Below are positions 11,106-21,315 of a stretch of DNA of 64,000 bases, piece after piece. The translations under genes were made by a program, and so were the position numbers. The notes under the pieces are model-generated. The model saw nothing but the letters and a program-made list of their open reading frames with translations, was not told where the DNA came from and made no database searches. Location of the stretch: positions 2,230,728-2,294,727 of the forward strand of contig JAKGHH010000008.1 of the NCBI GenBank assembly GCA_022828595.1, written 5' to 3'. The stretch is from Nelumbo lutea. Its lineage: Eukaryota > Streptophyta > Magnoliopsida > Proteales > Nelumbonaceae. Within the stretch, counting starts at the first letter, position 1. Each line of letters starts with the position of its first letter.

Positions 11106-11178
11106 GTCTGAGCCCGTGCTCGAACCGGGGACCTCTACTGTGTGAGACTAGCGTGATAGCCAACTACACCACCTAGAT
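11106..11178 (-). tRNA. tRNA-Val (CAC), probably a decayed copy
   Basis: On the minus strand the 73-base stretch follows the plant tRNA-Val(CAC) layout: A-box TGGTGTAGTTGG, D-loop ending TATCAC, anticodon loop CTCACAC with anticodon CAC, T-arm with GGTTCGA, and acceptor 3' side CTCAGAC. Defects include an acceptor 5' side with two mismatches (first base, and an A where G is expected), one mismatch in the anticodon stem (AGTAG where ACTAG is expected) and one at the end of the T stem, plus a B-box altered at its last CC. No intron. A short T run follows about 15 bases downstream. It is recognisably tRNA-derived but probably a pseudogene. Confidence 0.6.
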
Positions 11179-12174
11179 TTGTTAGCCACGATTTTTCCGA
11201 AGTTCACTTTAATAGAAAGTAGATTATGCGATAAACCCAAACAGGTCACAGGTGGCTTTTCTTTTAATGTGTTGTAGCAGGGCAGCCGAAAGTTGTTATC
11301 CCAACCACACCAGGTCATAATTCCAGGCCCACTTTGTGCCACTTGAATTCAAGAATCATTTGATTTAAGGCAATTCGCCATCAAAATGCAACGCGTCAAG
11401 TAAGCCAGAATGATTCTTCTTAATATCATTATTGGCTAGCAGGTTTTTCTTTTTCCATTTTTTCTTATGTTTTTTCTTTTTTCATTTTCATTGGTGGGAT
11501 AGGATATGAAGAAGATATACTGCACTGCAATTGATTAGCAGTTGAAACACAAAACTCATTACTATGCGAAAGGGAATGTAACAAATTTTATTTACATCCT
11601 TTGGTGAAACCAAACTGGATGATCATTCTTCATCATCTGTGCTTAGTAGAGGCAAAAGAGGAGTCCCAAAAAGAACAGGTCTGAAAATGTTTGTCTCTAT
11701 AAATAGCAGTTCCTTCTCATATGTCATATCCAAAAAACTTTGCCATGACCTATTTGATTTCTTTGAGGCCCTACCTGTCTTCTTGTTCGAAAGTTAGAGT
11801 GCCTTCTTTTCAATTCTTTCCAGTGTTTTTTAGAAGAATATTGATTATTAGGACTCGAAAAGCTCAAAAGTGTTTGCTGATATTGATTAGTTGGTTTCTT
11901 TTCTTATAAGTGTTTCTTAGTACATACACGAGCTGATATGCATCAGTCTATTGGATTTGACAACATGAAACAAAGGTAGAATCCTGACATCTAACGGGCT
12001 TTCACTATTTCCTTAGATATTAACTATTTTGGTGCATTGATCAATATGGATTAATATCAAACAACTTCAACATCGATTGGGCAATAAAAACCTAATCAAA
12101 TCACTTTCTTTTAGTCAGTCTTTTTGTCACGATCACCTTCAAGCCTAGAAGACCATAAGATTTTTCTTTTCTTA
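11179..12174. other. Spacer, no gene seen
   Basis: AT-rich sequence without convincing open frames, known repeats or RNA genes. Confidence 0.4.
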
Positions 12175-12940
12175 ATGGGGCATTCTTTCTTTTTTTGAAT
12201 TTTGAGAGGCGGAATAATTGATCAATGGGATTTTGATTCTTATTGACAAGAAATCTAATATTCTTTTCAAATTTATGTGAGGATTAGAGAAAGTTTATTT
12301 TTGAGTATCACTTACCTATCGGTAAATTATTTTTTCACCTCTTTCTCATCTAAGAAGGAAAGTTGTCAATACTTGAATGGGACAAAAATGTTACGGCCAC
12401 ATTTTCTTTTCCGTAAGTTACTTACCTAGGTAAATGCAATTACTTAGGTAAATTTTTATTGGGAAACACTTACCCAGGTAAATGCGTTTATCCATGTTCT
12501 TTTATTTCTCAGGTAAATAAGGCAATGACCATTTTAGGTATAGAAATTCATTATTAAAAATGACATTTTTGTCTCATTCAAGTGTTGACAACTTTCCCTC
12601 TACGTGGGAAAGTTATTTACCCACCTAGGAGATGAGTATCACTTTCCTGGGTAAGTGATACCTAGGAAAATAAACTTTCCTTGGTCTTCACATAAAACTA
12701 AAAAAAGAACATGAGATTCTTTGTCAATGGGAACTGAAATCCCATTGACCAACTTTCTCCCATCTCTAAATCCAAAAAAAGAACACCCCCTTAATAATGG
12801 ATTTTTATAGCTAAAATGGTAATCACCTTATTTGCATGAGAAATAAAAGAACATGGGTAAATCCACTTGCCTGAATAATCTTTTTTTTTTGGAAAACGCT
12901 TACCTAAATAAATAACTTACCGAAAAGCAAACATGGCCTA
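12175..12940. mobile_element. Interleaved inverted repeats (two overlapping foldback MITEs)
   Basis: Four blocks in order A (12175-12394), B (12395-12556), A' (12557-12790) and B' (12791-12940). A' is the reverse complement of A (for example TGTCAATACTTGAATGGGAC against GTCTCATTCAAGTGTTGACA). B' is the reverse complement of B (for example CATGTTCTTTTATTTCTC against GAGAAATAAAAGAACATG). The A...A' unit is flanked by TTA at 12172-12174 and 12791-12793, as expected for a PIF/Harbinger-like MITE. The B arms begin GGCC and carry ACTTACCTAGGTAAAT-type repeats. The blocks abut closely. Confidence 0.6.
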
Positions 12941-14111
12941 AAAGAAAAGACAGAGAAAACAGAGTATATCTTCTATGAAGACTTATATATTTGATGTAGT
13001 AGCAAGTGAACACGATGTGCAACTTTTTATCGATGAAGTCAAATAATATATCTATATCTATATCTATATCTATCTATCTATTTGTCCATCTGTCTATCTA
13101 TTTATCCTGTCTAAGTACGAAGTTGCATATATACCATCTATCAACCGAGAAAGAGAGCTCTCCCAAAGAATCGATCGAATATCTATCAACCGCTAAATCT
13201 GTCATTGTAACAACTGATCAGACAATTCCTATAGCATAAAGGTTACCTATAAATAATTCCATTATATTATACCTCATAATGGAAGGAATCGTTTCACTCT
13301 CATTTTTACAAGTCTTTTATGGTCCACCTGTGGTCCCTCGTCAAGGAAAAAGTATGCATTCGCTAGTCAAAAATAGAAACCAGAAGAAAATAAAAAGTAT
13401 GTATTCATCATGACAACCGAATATAGTAATGTAACCCGGATTATTCATTTAAGGTGATGATAACATGCAATAAGGGTGTGATTGGTTTATGATATTAGTT
13501 TTTTTATTTGTTATTTGCTGAAGTAGAATGCCATGTTTTCAGTTTGTATAAGCATACAAGCGAGGACTAAGGAGTAATTATAGACAAGAAAAAACACTTC
13601 AAGCAAAGATATCATAGTTGAATACTTGAATCAAGACCAAAATTCTGGTAGTATATTTGAGTAGGCATGAATTTAAACCCCACAGAAGAGTAGGCTCTTT
13701 CCGTTGTGAATGCTAGTGGGCGGGCCTATACCTGCATCTAGAGTTCTAGACTTGTTTACTGATCGTGCATTGGGCTCGGCCAATGAATATTTTAGACTGT
13801 TTGAGGCTTGGGGTTTGGCCTGGGCCTAATTCAAAATTTGGAAAAGCTTAACGTGAGACTGGCCCATGAACAGGTCTGATGGATTGCTTTTACCACTGAC
13901 CCGCTAATCCTGCTATTTGGGTCTAGCGTATAACACCCTGCTCTTATGGGCACCCCATAGAGTGTGCCCCACAGCCCATTCCAACTGAGAATACCTTTCC
14001 ATTATAAGTAGGGGAGATATTTTCAATGCATGGTGAGATGTGCATGTGGTGCGACAATCTGAATTTCCCCATGACTAGACGATGAGAGCCAAAGTCGCAT
14101 CACATTTCATA

Positions 14112-14143
<32 letters not shown>

Positions 14144-14392
14144 GATATAGATATATTAGCTTACCCTTTCTTCCACCTTATCATTGTGCTGAGAATGCAG
14201 TACTCCGGTTTGAAAATCAGACATGTCAGCTTGAGAAGTGGCAAGGGTAGAACCAACTATCTAAGGGAATCAGGTGATGTTATGGTTCCCATAGGTAGGA
14301 TTAATCGGTTAAATGGTTCAATCCCTTTCAGAGGCCATTCTGGCATTCCAAAAATCTAGCTTTTAGTCAAATTCATTAGTTTTTCCCATTTA
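12941..14392. other. Spacer with microsatellites
   Basis: No gene. An (ATATCT)n/(ATCT)n tract lies at about 13047-13105 and a (TA)n tract at about 14109-14155. The 78-codon frame at 13006-13239 is produced by the first tract. Confidence 0.5.
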
Positions 14393-14694
14393 GGTTGTGT
14401 TTGGTATCATTGCCACTTCTACTTACAATCTTTTCTTAGATGATTAATACAAATTTTAGAAGAATATATTTTTGTCTACTACAAATGCTTTGAGTTATCA
14501 ATACAACATTTGGTACCATTGCTGTTTTGTCAAGAAACATCAAGTTTAGTGTTTCTGCAATAAATGACAATACTCAACCTAATGCCTATATATATACATA
14601 TATATATATTTTGGTATAAGACCATTTCTCAAAAATTTGTATTAACCAACCTAAAAATTTGAAAGTAAAAGTTGCAATAGTATCAAACACAACC
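14393..14694. mobile_element. Tourist-like MITE with TTA duplication
   Basis: Left end GGTTGTGTTTGGTATCATTG and right end TATCAAACACAACC are inverted repeats. TTA flanks both sides (14390-14392 and 14695-14697). The 302-bp length, GTTTGG-type ends and TTA duplication fit non-autonomous PIF/Harbinger elements. A TATATACATATATATA tract lies inside at about 14588-14610. Confidence 0.75.
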
Positions 14695-14737
14695 TTAGTA
14701 AGTTTCTTTGATGACCAAAGATTATATGTGGTAGCAA

Positions 14738-14880
14738 GGTACCAACTGGCTAGTTGGTAAAGTCTCTTGCTGGTTGTAGTAGAGACTTGGGATCAAATCC
14801 TACTTGAACCAGGGTTGGGGGATTTATGGGTTTAGAAGATGGGCTACCCTATTGTATTGATTATTGGAATTTAATCTTGT
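14738..14880 (+). mobile_element. tRNA-derived SINE, copy 2
   Basis: A-box-like TGGCTAGTTGG (about 14747-14757) and B-box-like GGGATCAAATCC (about 14790-14801) are followed by ACCAGGGTTGGGGG and GGGCTACCCTATTGTATTG. The same ordered blocks occur on the minus strand at 2723-2878. There is no clear A-tail, so the 3' end is approximate. Confidence 0.5.
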
Positions 14881-16897
14881 TAGAGATCAAGCCCAATGGG
14901 GTTTGATTGATCAATTACATGAAAAACACTCCTACACACATATCTTGGAAAATAGTTTTTTTTTTTTTTCTCTTATTAAAACCAATTTTTAACTTGTCCC
15001 ACATCAGAAAACTAATAAACTTGTTTTGAGTTTTTAAATAGGACTTTATTTACACTCCTTAGCATAAGCATGTGTGGGGGTAATGAGGTGCACTTTGCTT
15101 GCACTTTTGGTGTGAGGCTCCCTTGATGTTTTAAGGATATGAATTTGCTTCCAAATAACATATTAAAGACAATGTCTTTAAACACACCTTATAACTTCTC
15201 CTCCAAATTCCCAACATTGATAAGCTATTTCGGTGCCTTGGCCTAGTCTGTGATTATAAATAGAGTGTGGTGACTGGTGAGCTGCTCTGGACTCCATTGA
15301 CAGCATTAACCCTAAAATCATATCTGTGCCTATAAAATTGGGGCTATGTGCTTTTTCTATTTTTCCATAAAGTTGTGGTTTTGGGATCTGAAGGCTGAAA
15401 ACACAAATACTGAAGCTTATCCAAATGCGATCTTTTTATTATATCTCAGTCAATAGACCTTATATATACGTAGTTTTGTTTTTCTGTTGCTTTGACATTT
15501 GCGATGTCTTAAAAAAAAAAAAAAGACATTTGGGATGTCTTTAGATGTATTATGTAAAATGGAAGAAACAAACAAATTCCGTAAAGAATACGATTTTTGT
15601 TATCTGAATAGTAGTTATAGGAAAATGACGTTCCTTCTCATCTTCCCCAAGTCATTTTCTAACTAAAGAGAGAGCCAATCTACTCCATTCAAATCTCATA
15701 AAACTCATATTTATACCACGATTCGGGTTTATTTTCCATTTTAGGGAGAAACCAAGCAAAATGGAAATCGTTCGTTTTCCCAATGAATATGAAAACCATT
15801 TGTTACCCTTTCTTTTATATGCAACCAAAGTAAGGTTTTGAAGCTTTGAAATAGAATGACCAATTGACCAAACAAGAGAATCATTTCTAGATTAGAGCTG
15901 GCAATGCCAGGTCTAGACTAGAAGTAAAAAACAAAGCTTCTCGTAATAAACAGAAGAACAGAAGACAGTGATAGGTTTTCTTTTGGGGCAACAGAGGAAG
16001 CTCAATGTTTGAATCTAGCTACCGACTTTTGCAGGAAATCGATGACAGGCAATGGCCACTTATTCCTCAATCTCAGATAATTCAATTCGGGCAAACAGGT
16101 ATATTCTGTGGATGGTTTTTAACTTTGGACGGTGCACTAAAGACACCCATCTTCCTGCTTGAATTGGACGTTTAATTCCAGACAGGATTGAGTGATCCAT
16201 TCATCCAACATCAAGAACTGGGCCACAACCTAATGTGGTCTACGACTCTACGTTGCTTGTAAGCTTTTTTTTTTTTGCACATGGAATCTGAAATCTGGGG
16301 TGGCCACTGGCCAGAGCGAGACCCATTGGGAAGTTATCAAGTTAGGTTTAAGGCTTTAGCTTCACCTGCCAAATCTCTTTTCAGTTTCGGTATTCTCGTG
16401 GCTTTCTTTTCCTTGGAAACCAGAATTCTTTTAGATTAAAAAGAACACCTGGAGGCACCAACACGGAAAAAAAAAAAAAAAAAAAAAAACAGTATCCGAC
16501 TACCTGGTTAAGACCTGGGCCAGAAGTGGACCGTCGACACAGGTTCTGCTGAGTTTGGATTGGTCACGCCAACCTGCCTCCACGTGGCAAAATAAACGAT
16601 ACTGTTGCCTTGATTCTCATTCCCAAGTACGTCATAATGACAAAAATAATAATCTCCATTATATATAAATTAACCACACAACCTTATTTCTTATCTACGG
16701 CCTCTATTGATTGTCATACATTTATCCCTCTACAATTAAAAAAAAGGAAGAAAAGCAACAACACGTACGTAACATTTACTGATTTACAGAGATAAGAGGA
16801 GACGAACCTCTGTCACTCTTTCTCTCATCATTCTGATCTTCTACTGATTTGTGCAAGAAAGAAATTACAGGAGCCTTATGGGTACCTCCAGTTCTCA
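14881..16897. other. Spacer and likely 3' region of the LURP-one gene
   Basis: No coding feature recognised. A run of 23 A lies at 16467-16489. The part nearest 16898 is probably 3' untranslated sequence of the minus-strand gene, but its end cannot be set. Confidence 0.4.
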
Positions 16898-17852
16898 TCA
16901 ACACTGAGTAGATTCGTCGTAAATGTTGTCAAGAATGGCAATGATTCCGAAGACAAAAGCTTTGTCAAATCCCGGTTGCACCACCACATGGTAGAGATCC
17001 TTGCTTACCAACAACTCCTCTACCTCCTTCTTTATTCCCACCTGCACTCACAGAATTATATATATATATATATATATCACGTATGAGTTCCCAAACTCTC
17101 ACGTTAAAAATTCTCTCTGGATCGATCTCTCTGCGCGGGTGTGTATTTGTGTGGAAACTGAAAAGAAAGAACATGTCAACGCATATCTATATACCTGTGC
17201 TACAATGTTTCCCTTGGAGTCAAAGATGGTGCAAGCTCTAGCGGGGAAAGAACCCTTGATCTGAAAATCCCAGTTCTTGCTGCACCTCCTGGGTTCCATG
17301 CAAACTTTGATGGAGTTGTTTTTGACAAGGAACGATTTCGGCTCCTTGAGGCAGAATATCAACTTCTCCATCCCTTCGTAGTCTAACATGTAACCTCTCC
17401 ATTGCCTATGAACGCTTAGCGCCTGAACAATACCTCCCTGAAATAGTGGAAGTAGCATATCAAACAAGGAATTCTCTGTGATCTCACCACTGAAATGAGT
17501 TTAACTATTCAATGGTGAGATGAGATGGGTATATAACAGCTACCAGAAGCAAGCTTGAAGCATTAGAAATGCATCAATATGATGAAACTATTGAAGCCTT
17601 TAATTTTTCTGTTACCTTCCGGCGTATGAGCAGCAAAGGTTCTCCATCAGCATCCCTCAACATGAGTTCACCTCTCACACCCAAGGTTCCACAGCCATCC
17701 ACCCTGAAAACCACCCTTTGGCTGCAGTCTGTAACCACAAAACCTCCTCCATTTACCACATGAGGCCGCCTCCTCACTGTTAGAACTATCTGAGAAGCCG
17801 AGCAAAAGATTTTGCTGACGATGGGAGTTAAGTTTCCCTTTGATGAAGCCAT
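16898..17852 (-). CDS. LURP-one-related (LOR) protein, three exons
   Basis: Minus-strand gene with exons 17616-17852, 17195-17437 and 16898-17041. All junctions are GT-AG in phase 0, giving 79+81+47 = 207 residues. The protein belongs to the plant LURP-one-related family (DUF567), which folds like the tubby C-terminal beta-barrel. The founder LURP1 is needed for basal defence against an oomycete in Arabidopsis; most members have no known activity. Visible family features are a strand block ending in LTVRRRPHVVNGGGFVVTD (about residues 24-42), a GELMLRDADGEPLLLIRRK block at the end of exon 1, WDFQIKGSFPARACTIFD in exon 2 and the DKAFVFGIIAILDNI helix near the C-terminus. The ATG at 17852 is used; an upstream in-frame extension has no ATG. 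A TATA motif lies at 17961-17970. No orthologue is assigned within the family. Confidence 0.88.
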
Positions 17853-17960
17853 TTTCCTTTTACCTTTGGTCGACGCACACCCCAAATCTCTCTCACACTC
17901 ATCAAACTAACTGAAACCAAGGATTTAATCGAGTTTCATTTAGCCTTAGCGTTTACCAAT

Positions 17961-17970
17961 TATATATAGA
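17961..17970 (-). promoter_or_regulatory. Putative TATA box of the LURP-one-related gene
   Basis: TCTATATATA on the minus strand, about 110 bases upstream of the ATG at 17852. The spacing allows a short 5' leader. Confidence 0.45.
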
Positions 17971-20061
17971 CGTAGGCTAGGGACTCAAGAGGCTCTCCTT
18001 TACTGTGAGTTTCAAAGGTTTGGCAGGTTTTGCCTTTGTGATCAAGCAAAAAAAGAAGCTTGACAAATCCTTTTGAGTATGGAATTCATGGACACCACTC
18101 ATTTATTTATTAAGCTGCATGGCTTCTCAGAAAGTGTGTTAGTTAGTCTTTGAGGTAAAGAAAAGGTATATTAGCTTTTTGAAATTAGTGGCTCAGAGAC
18201 TAAAAGGCTCAAACTACTGAGAATCTTGTCCAAGTTTGAATTGAACACAGTCTGTTTTTCTGCAAGAGGTTTGAATTGAACGTAGACTCTTTTTGGGATT
18301 CCTTAATTCAATAATTTGAAATAACTTTTGGGGCACTCAATATCCATAATCCCCATGTAATTTGGATTAACAAGTAAAATGATTAGCTATTGGGGCACTC
18401 AATATCAGTATTCCCTTAGCTTTAATTTTTCAATTGCTGCAATATTGTTCAAATAAAATTAACTACTTTTGTTGACTAACAAAGACATTCTATGTTTCTC
18501 CTTTCGTTACAAGGTTATTGCATAATTAGTAAAGAAAGGGGTTTCACCTAACAGTCTAATGCTATCTCTGTAGCTTGCCTAATTAATAAGATTAAGAAAA
18601 GCTAAGGAAATGGAAGGGAGTATAATAAAGCTAGTCACGTAATATTTCAAGGTTAAAACAAATTTCAAAGTTTTTCCACGTGGCAAGCTCTCATTACTCG
18701 ATTCTGGTAACATGTGATGCAGATGTCATATTCTCATCTACAGTCTACACCAAATGATCACATTCACAGATTAAGGAACTAAGGTTGGCAATTATTAACT
18801 CGACCCAGCAAGACAGGTGGCTTCTGGGGTAGTCTGGACATCAGGATGGTCAAAATTAATTTGGCTGTTGTTAGATCTTCAATGCATTTAGAGAATTTTA
18901 ATATCTGGAGATTATCTGATCCATTTATGAGGTTTATTTATGTAGTAGTAATTGGCAAAAGCTAGGGAGATCTGAACTATACAAAGAACAATCAAGGCCA
19001 ATAACTCAATATATGTCCCACCCTGAAGCTTAACCAGACCAAAAAGCAAATAAATAAATAAAATTTCTGCTTAAGATCACCTTCTCTAAGGATCAGCTTG
19101 AAAGCTAACATTCCGACGGTTTAGGTTTTTGTGCTGACTTGATCGTATAGGCCCTTTTAGGTGGGATTGTTAGGTATTTCTGCTTTGAATTCCAAGATGA
19201 GTAATACAAACCTTAAGTAGTTTCCTGTTTAGAAATTAATACTATTTAAGTATTTTTTTTCTCTCTCTGTTTTATTTTTTGGGTTTTATTCCCCATGACT
19301 AGTTAACGCATTTTTGTCCATAAAAATAGGCTAAGCATCTTGTTCAACCACATAAAATCTTGGTTTTCTATATTTTCTTCTCTTTTCTATATATTTCTGT
19401 TTTTTGTCCTATATTTCTATGGTGCAATCAGTCTTTGTGATTGTGGTTCATTATCATCATCAATTCATCATCATCATCCAAGCCTTATCCCACTGTTTGG
19501 GATCAGCCACATGAAATTCTTTAATTAATGCCATACTCATTGTGATTGTGTTTCTGTACAATAAATATTGTCAACAATAAAGGTTGAAATTCGATTACTA
19601 TAAAAGTTTTGGCTATAAGGTTAGGGGTGAAAAAAGTTTGGTTAAGAGAATAAAGTTGGTGCGTTTAGGGAAAAAAAAATTAAAGTTTCATATGATGCAG
19701 ATAGTTTTAAACAAGAGTATTAATGAAATTGATAATTGAAGAAAGAACATTAGGATTTGTTTAATATATAAATACTTGGGATGGTGGATGAAACAATAAA
19801 AGATCTTTGTCCGCTTAGTTGAATTCAAACCTAGCTGGAGATTTTTTGCCTTAAATTCCTTAATTGTTTAAGGGTTGTTCACCAATTGAATGCATTTTAC
19901 TGCCATGTCAGCCAAAACAATAGCCACATAATAATCCTTGCCTTTTGTGTTATTTTATATTTATTTTTTCCATTTCTTATCTGCTAATAGTTCCTTCAAC
20001 TACATTTCCACACGATTGAAACTTATCCAAGGATCATGTTCCTTGATCCAAACTTATTCCT
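17971..20061. other. Spacer, no gene seen
   Basis: AT-rich. The only recognisable item is the dispersed repeat at 19467-19516, listed separately. Confidence 0.4.
19467..19516 (+). repeat. Dispersed CATCATCC-AAGCCTTA repeat
   Basis: A block of the form CATCATCCAAGCCTTATCCC followed by TGGGATCAGCCACATGAA. Related copies lie on the minus strand at 40409-40474 and about 62179-62218. Sequence of this form recurs in many plant genomes. It may be a SINE part, but I cannot assign the family. Confidence 0.45.
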
Positions 20062-20212
20062 TTAGGCTGCGTTTGGTTGAAGTGTAATTTTATTTGCACT
20101 AGTGTAAATGCATGGGAGTGCAAATGAAAAAAATGCAAATTCTCATTTAATTTTGTTTTGGGTTTTACTTAATTCTGTTTTATATCTTAATTTACTTCAT
20201 TTGTATTGCAAC

Positions 20213-20217
20213 CAAAC
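20213..20217. repeat. Target-site duplication, left (CAAAC)
   Basis: CAAAC before the 5' LTR is repeated exactly at 30976-30980 after the 3' LTR. Confidence 0.9.
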
Positions 20218-20330
20218 TGATGAAGGAAAATTTGGCCTGACCTCTTTATTATGAGACACGTGGCAGAAACGACAGCTCGGCAAAAGGGGTCAAGCCTAGG
20301 CGGCAAGAGCACACTCTGCCGAACTAACCC

Positions 20331-20690
20331 ACCTTGTAACAGCTCGGGGTAGACTTCGCCCAACGCCTTGTAACAGCTCGGGATAGACTTCGCCGAACTA
20401 CCATCTTGTAACAGCTCGGGGTAGACTTCGCCGAACTACCATCTTGTAACAGCTCGGGGTAGACTTCGCCGAACTGCCACCTTGTAACAGCTCGGGGTAG
20501 ACTTCGCCGAACTGACCGCCTTGTAACAGCTCGGGGTAGACTTCGCCGAACTGACCGCCTTGTAACAGCTCGGGATAGACTTCGCCGAACTACCACCTTG
20601 TAACAGCTCGGGGTAGACTTCGCCGAACTGCCACCTTGTAACAGCTCGGGACAGACTTTGCCGAACTGACCCACCTTGTTACAGTTCAGG
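20331..20690 (+). repeat. Nine-copy 37-40-bp tandem array in U3
   Basis: Each unit reads CTTGTAACAGCTCGGGGTAG plus ACTTCGCCGAACT and a short variable linker (ACCAT, GCCAC, GACCGC). The same array, with the same copy order, occurs in the 3' LTR at about 30074-30430. It lies upstream of the TATA box, as U3 enhancer-type repeats do. Confidence 0.85.
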
Positions 20691-21018
20691 ATACCTCCGA
20701 GCTCAAGACCGCCTCGCTCAGCACTTCACATCATCTTCTAGGCACCAAAGCCAAACAAGGCGTACCATGCTTGGCACCAGGGAATTCCGTGCCCGAGGGC
20801 GCCACGCCTGACTGACTTGGGATCTGACGTTTGGCAGCAGCACTCTAAACGGCCACCTGCCACCGCCACTGACACCGCCATCTCTAGTTGGATGGTCAGG
20901 CAGTGACGGTTAGGCAGTGACGGTTCTGTCTCAGCAGAAGGGACGACAGCCGAGTTGACAAACGCCAGAGTAATCACATCCGATCTGACAAGGGCCTCGG
21001 GGCGAGTACGCGAAGCGA

Positions 21019-21027
21019 CTATAAGAG
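21019..21027 (+). promoter_or_regulatory. TATA box of the Tat element LTR
   Basis: CTATAAGAG, repeated in the 3' LTR at 30761-30769. It would place the genomic RNA start near 21050. Confidence 0.6.
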
Positions 21028-21233
21028 CCCCCTGCCCCCCCGGTAAGAGGTATGCAAAAACTTTGCGCTATCTGGTATTACCTTGCTTTTGAAAGATTCT
21101 AACTTGAGCTTCGTAGCCTCTACACCGGGTTCCCCCCGGAGCTTTCCCATCTCTCCCGTTTCAGGATCCCTGCTACCTCGTTTGAAAGCAAGGCAGGGGA
21201 CAGCTAAGACCAGTCGGATCGCGCTCCATCAAT

Positions 21234-21250
21234 TAGCGTCGTCTGTGGGA
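21234..21250 (+). other. Primer-binding-like site
   Basis: TAGCGTCGTCTGTGGGA starts two bases after the 5' LTR. It parallels TGGCGCCATCTGTGGGA in the non-autonomous element. The primer tRNA was not determined. Confidence 0.6.
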
Positions 21251-21315
21251 AACGCTTCAAAAAGCCTCCCTCCAAACTTCGATACCCCCTTTCTTCTTTA
21301 AAAATCCCAATACTC

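Larger units (their letters stand above)
20218..21231 (+). repeat. 5' LTR of the Tat element
   Basis: 1014 bp, TGATG...CATCA. It holds a G-box CACGTG at 20257-20262 and about nine copies of a 37-40-bp unit (CTTGTAACAGCTCGGGGTAG followed by ACTTCGCCGAACT) at about 20331-20690. A TATA box (CTATAAGAG) sits at 21019-21027. Open frames on the minus strand here come from the repeat unit. Confidence 0.92.

Noticed and set aside
13006..13239. Frame with repeated IS residues
   Set aside because: Product of the (ATATCT)n microsatellite.
20324..20674. Minus-strand frame of repeated RRSLPRAVTR-type units, also at 30066-30416
   Set aside because: Generated by the 37-40-bp tandem repeat in both LTRs, not a protein.
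20331..20690. Regular repeats resembling a CRISPR array
   Set aside because: Units are contiguous with only 4-6-base linkers and no unique spacers, and they lie in a plant LTR.
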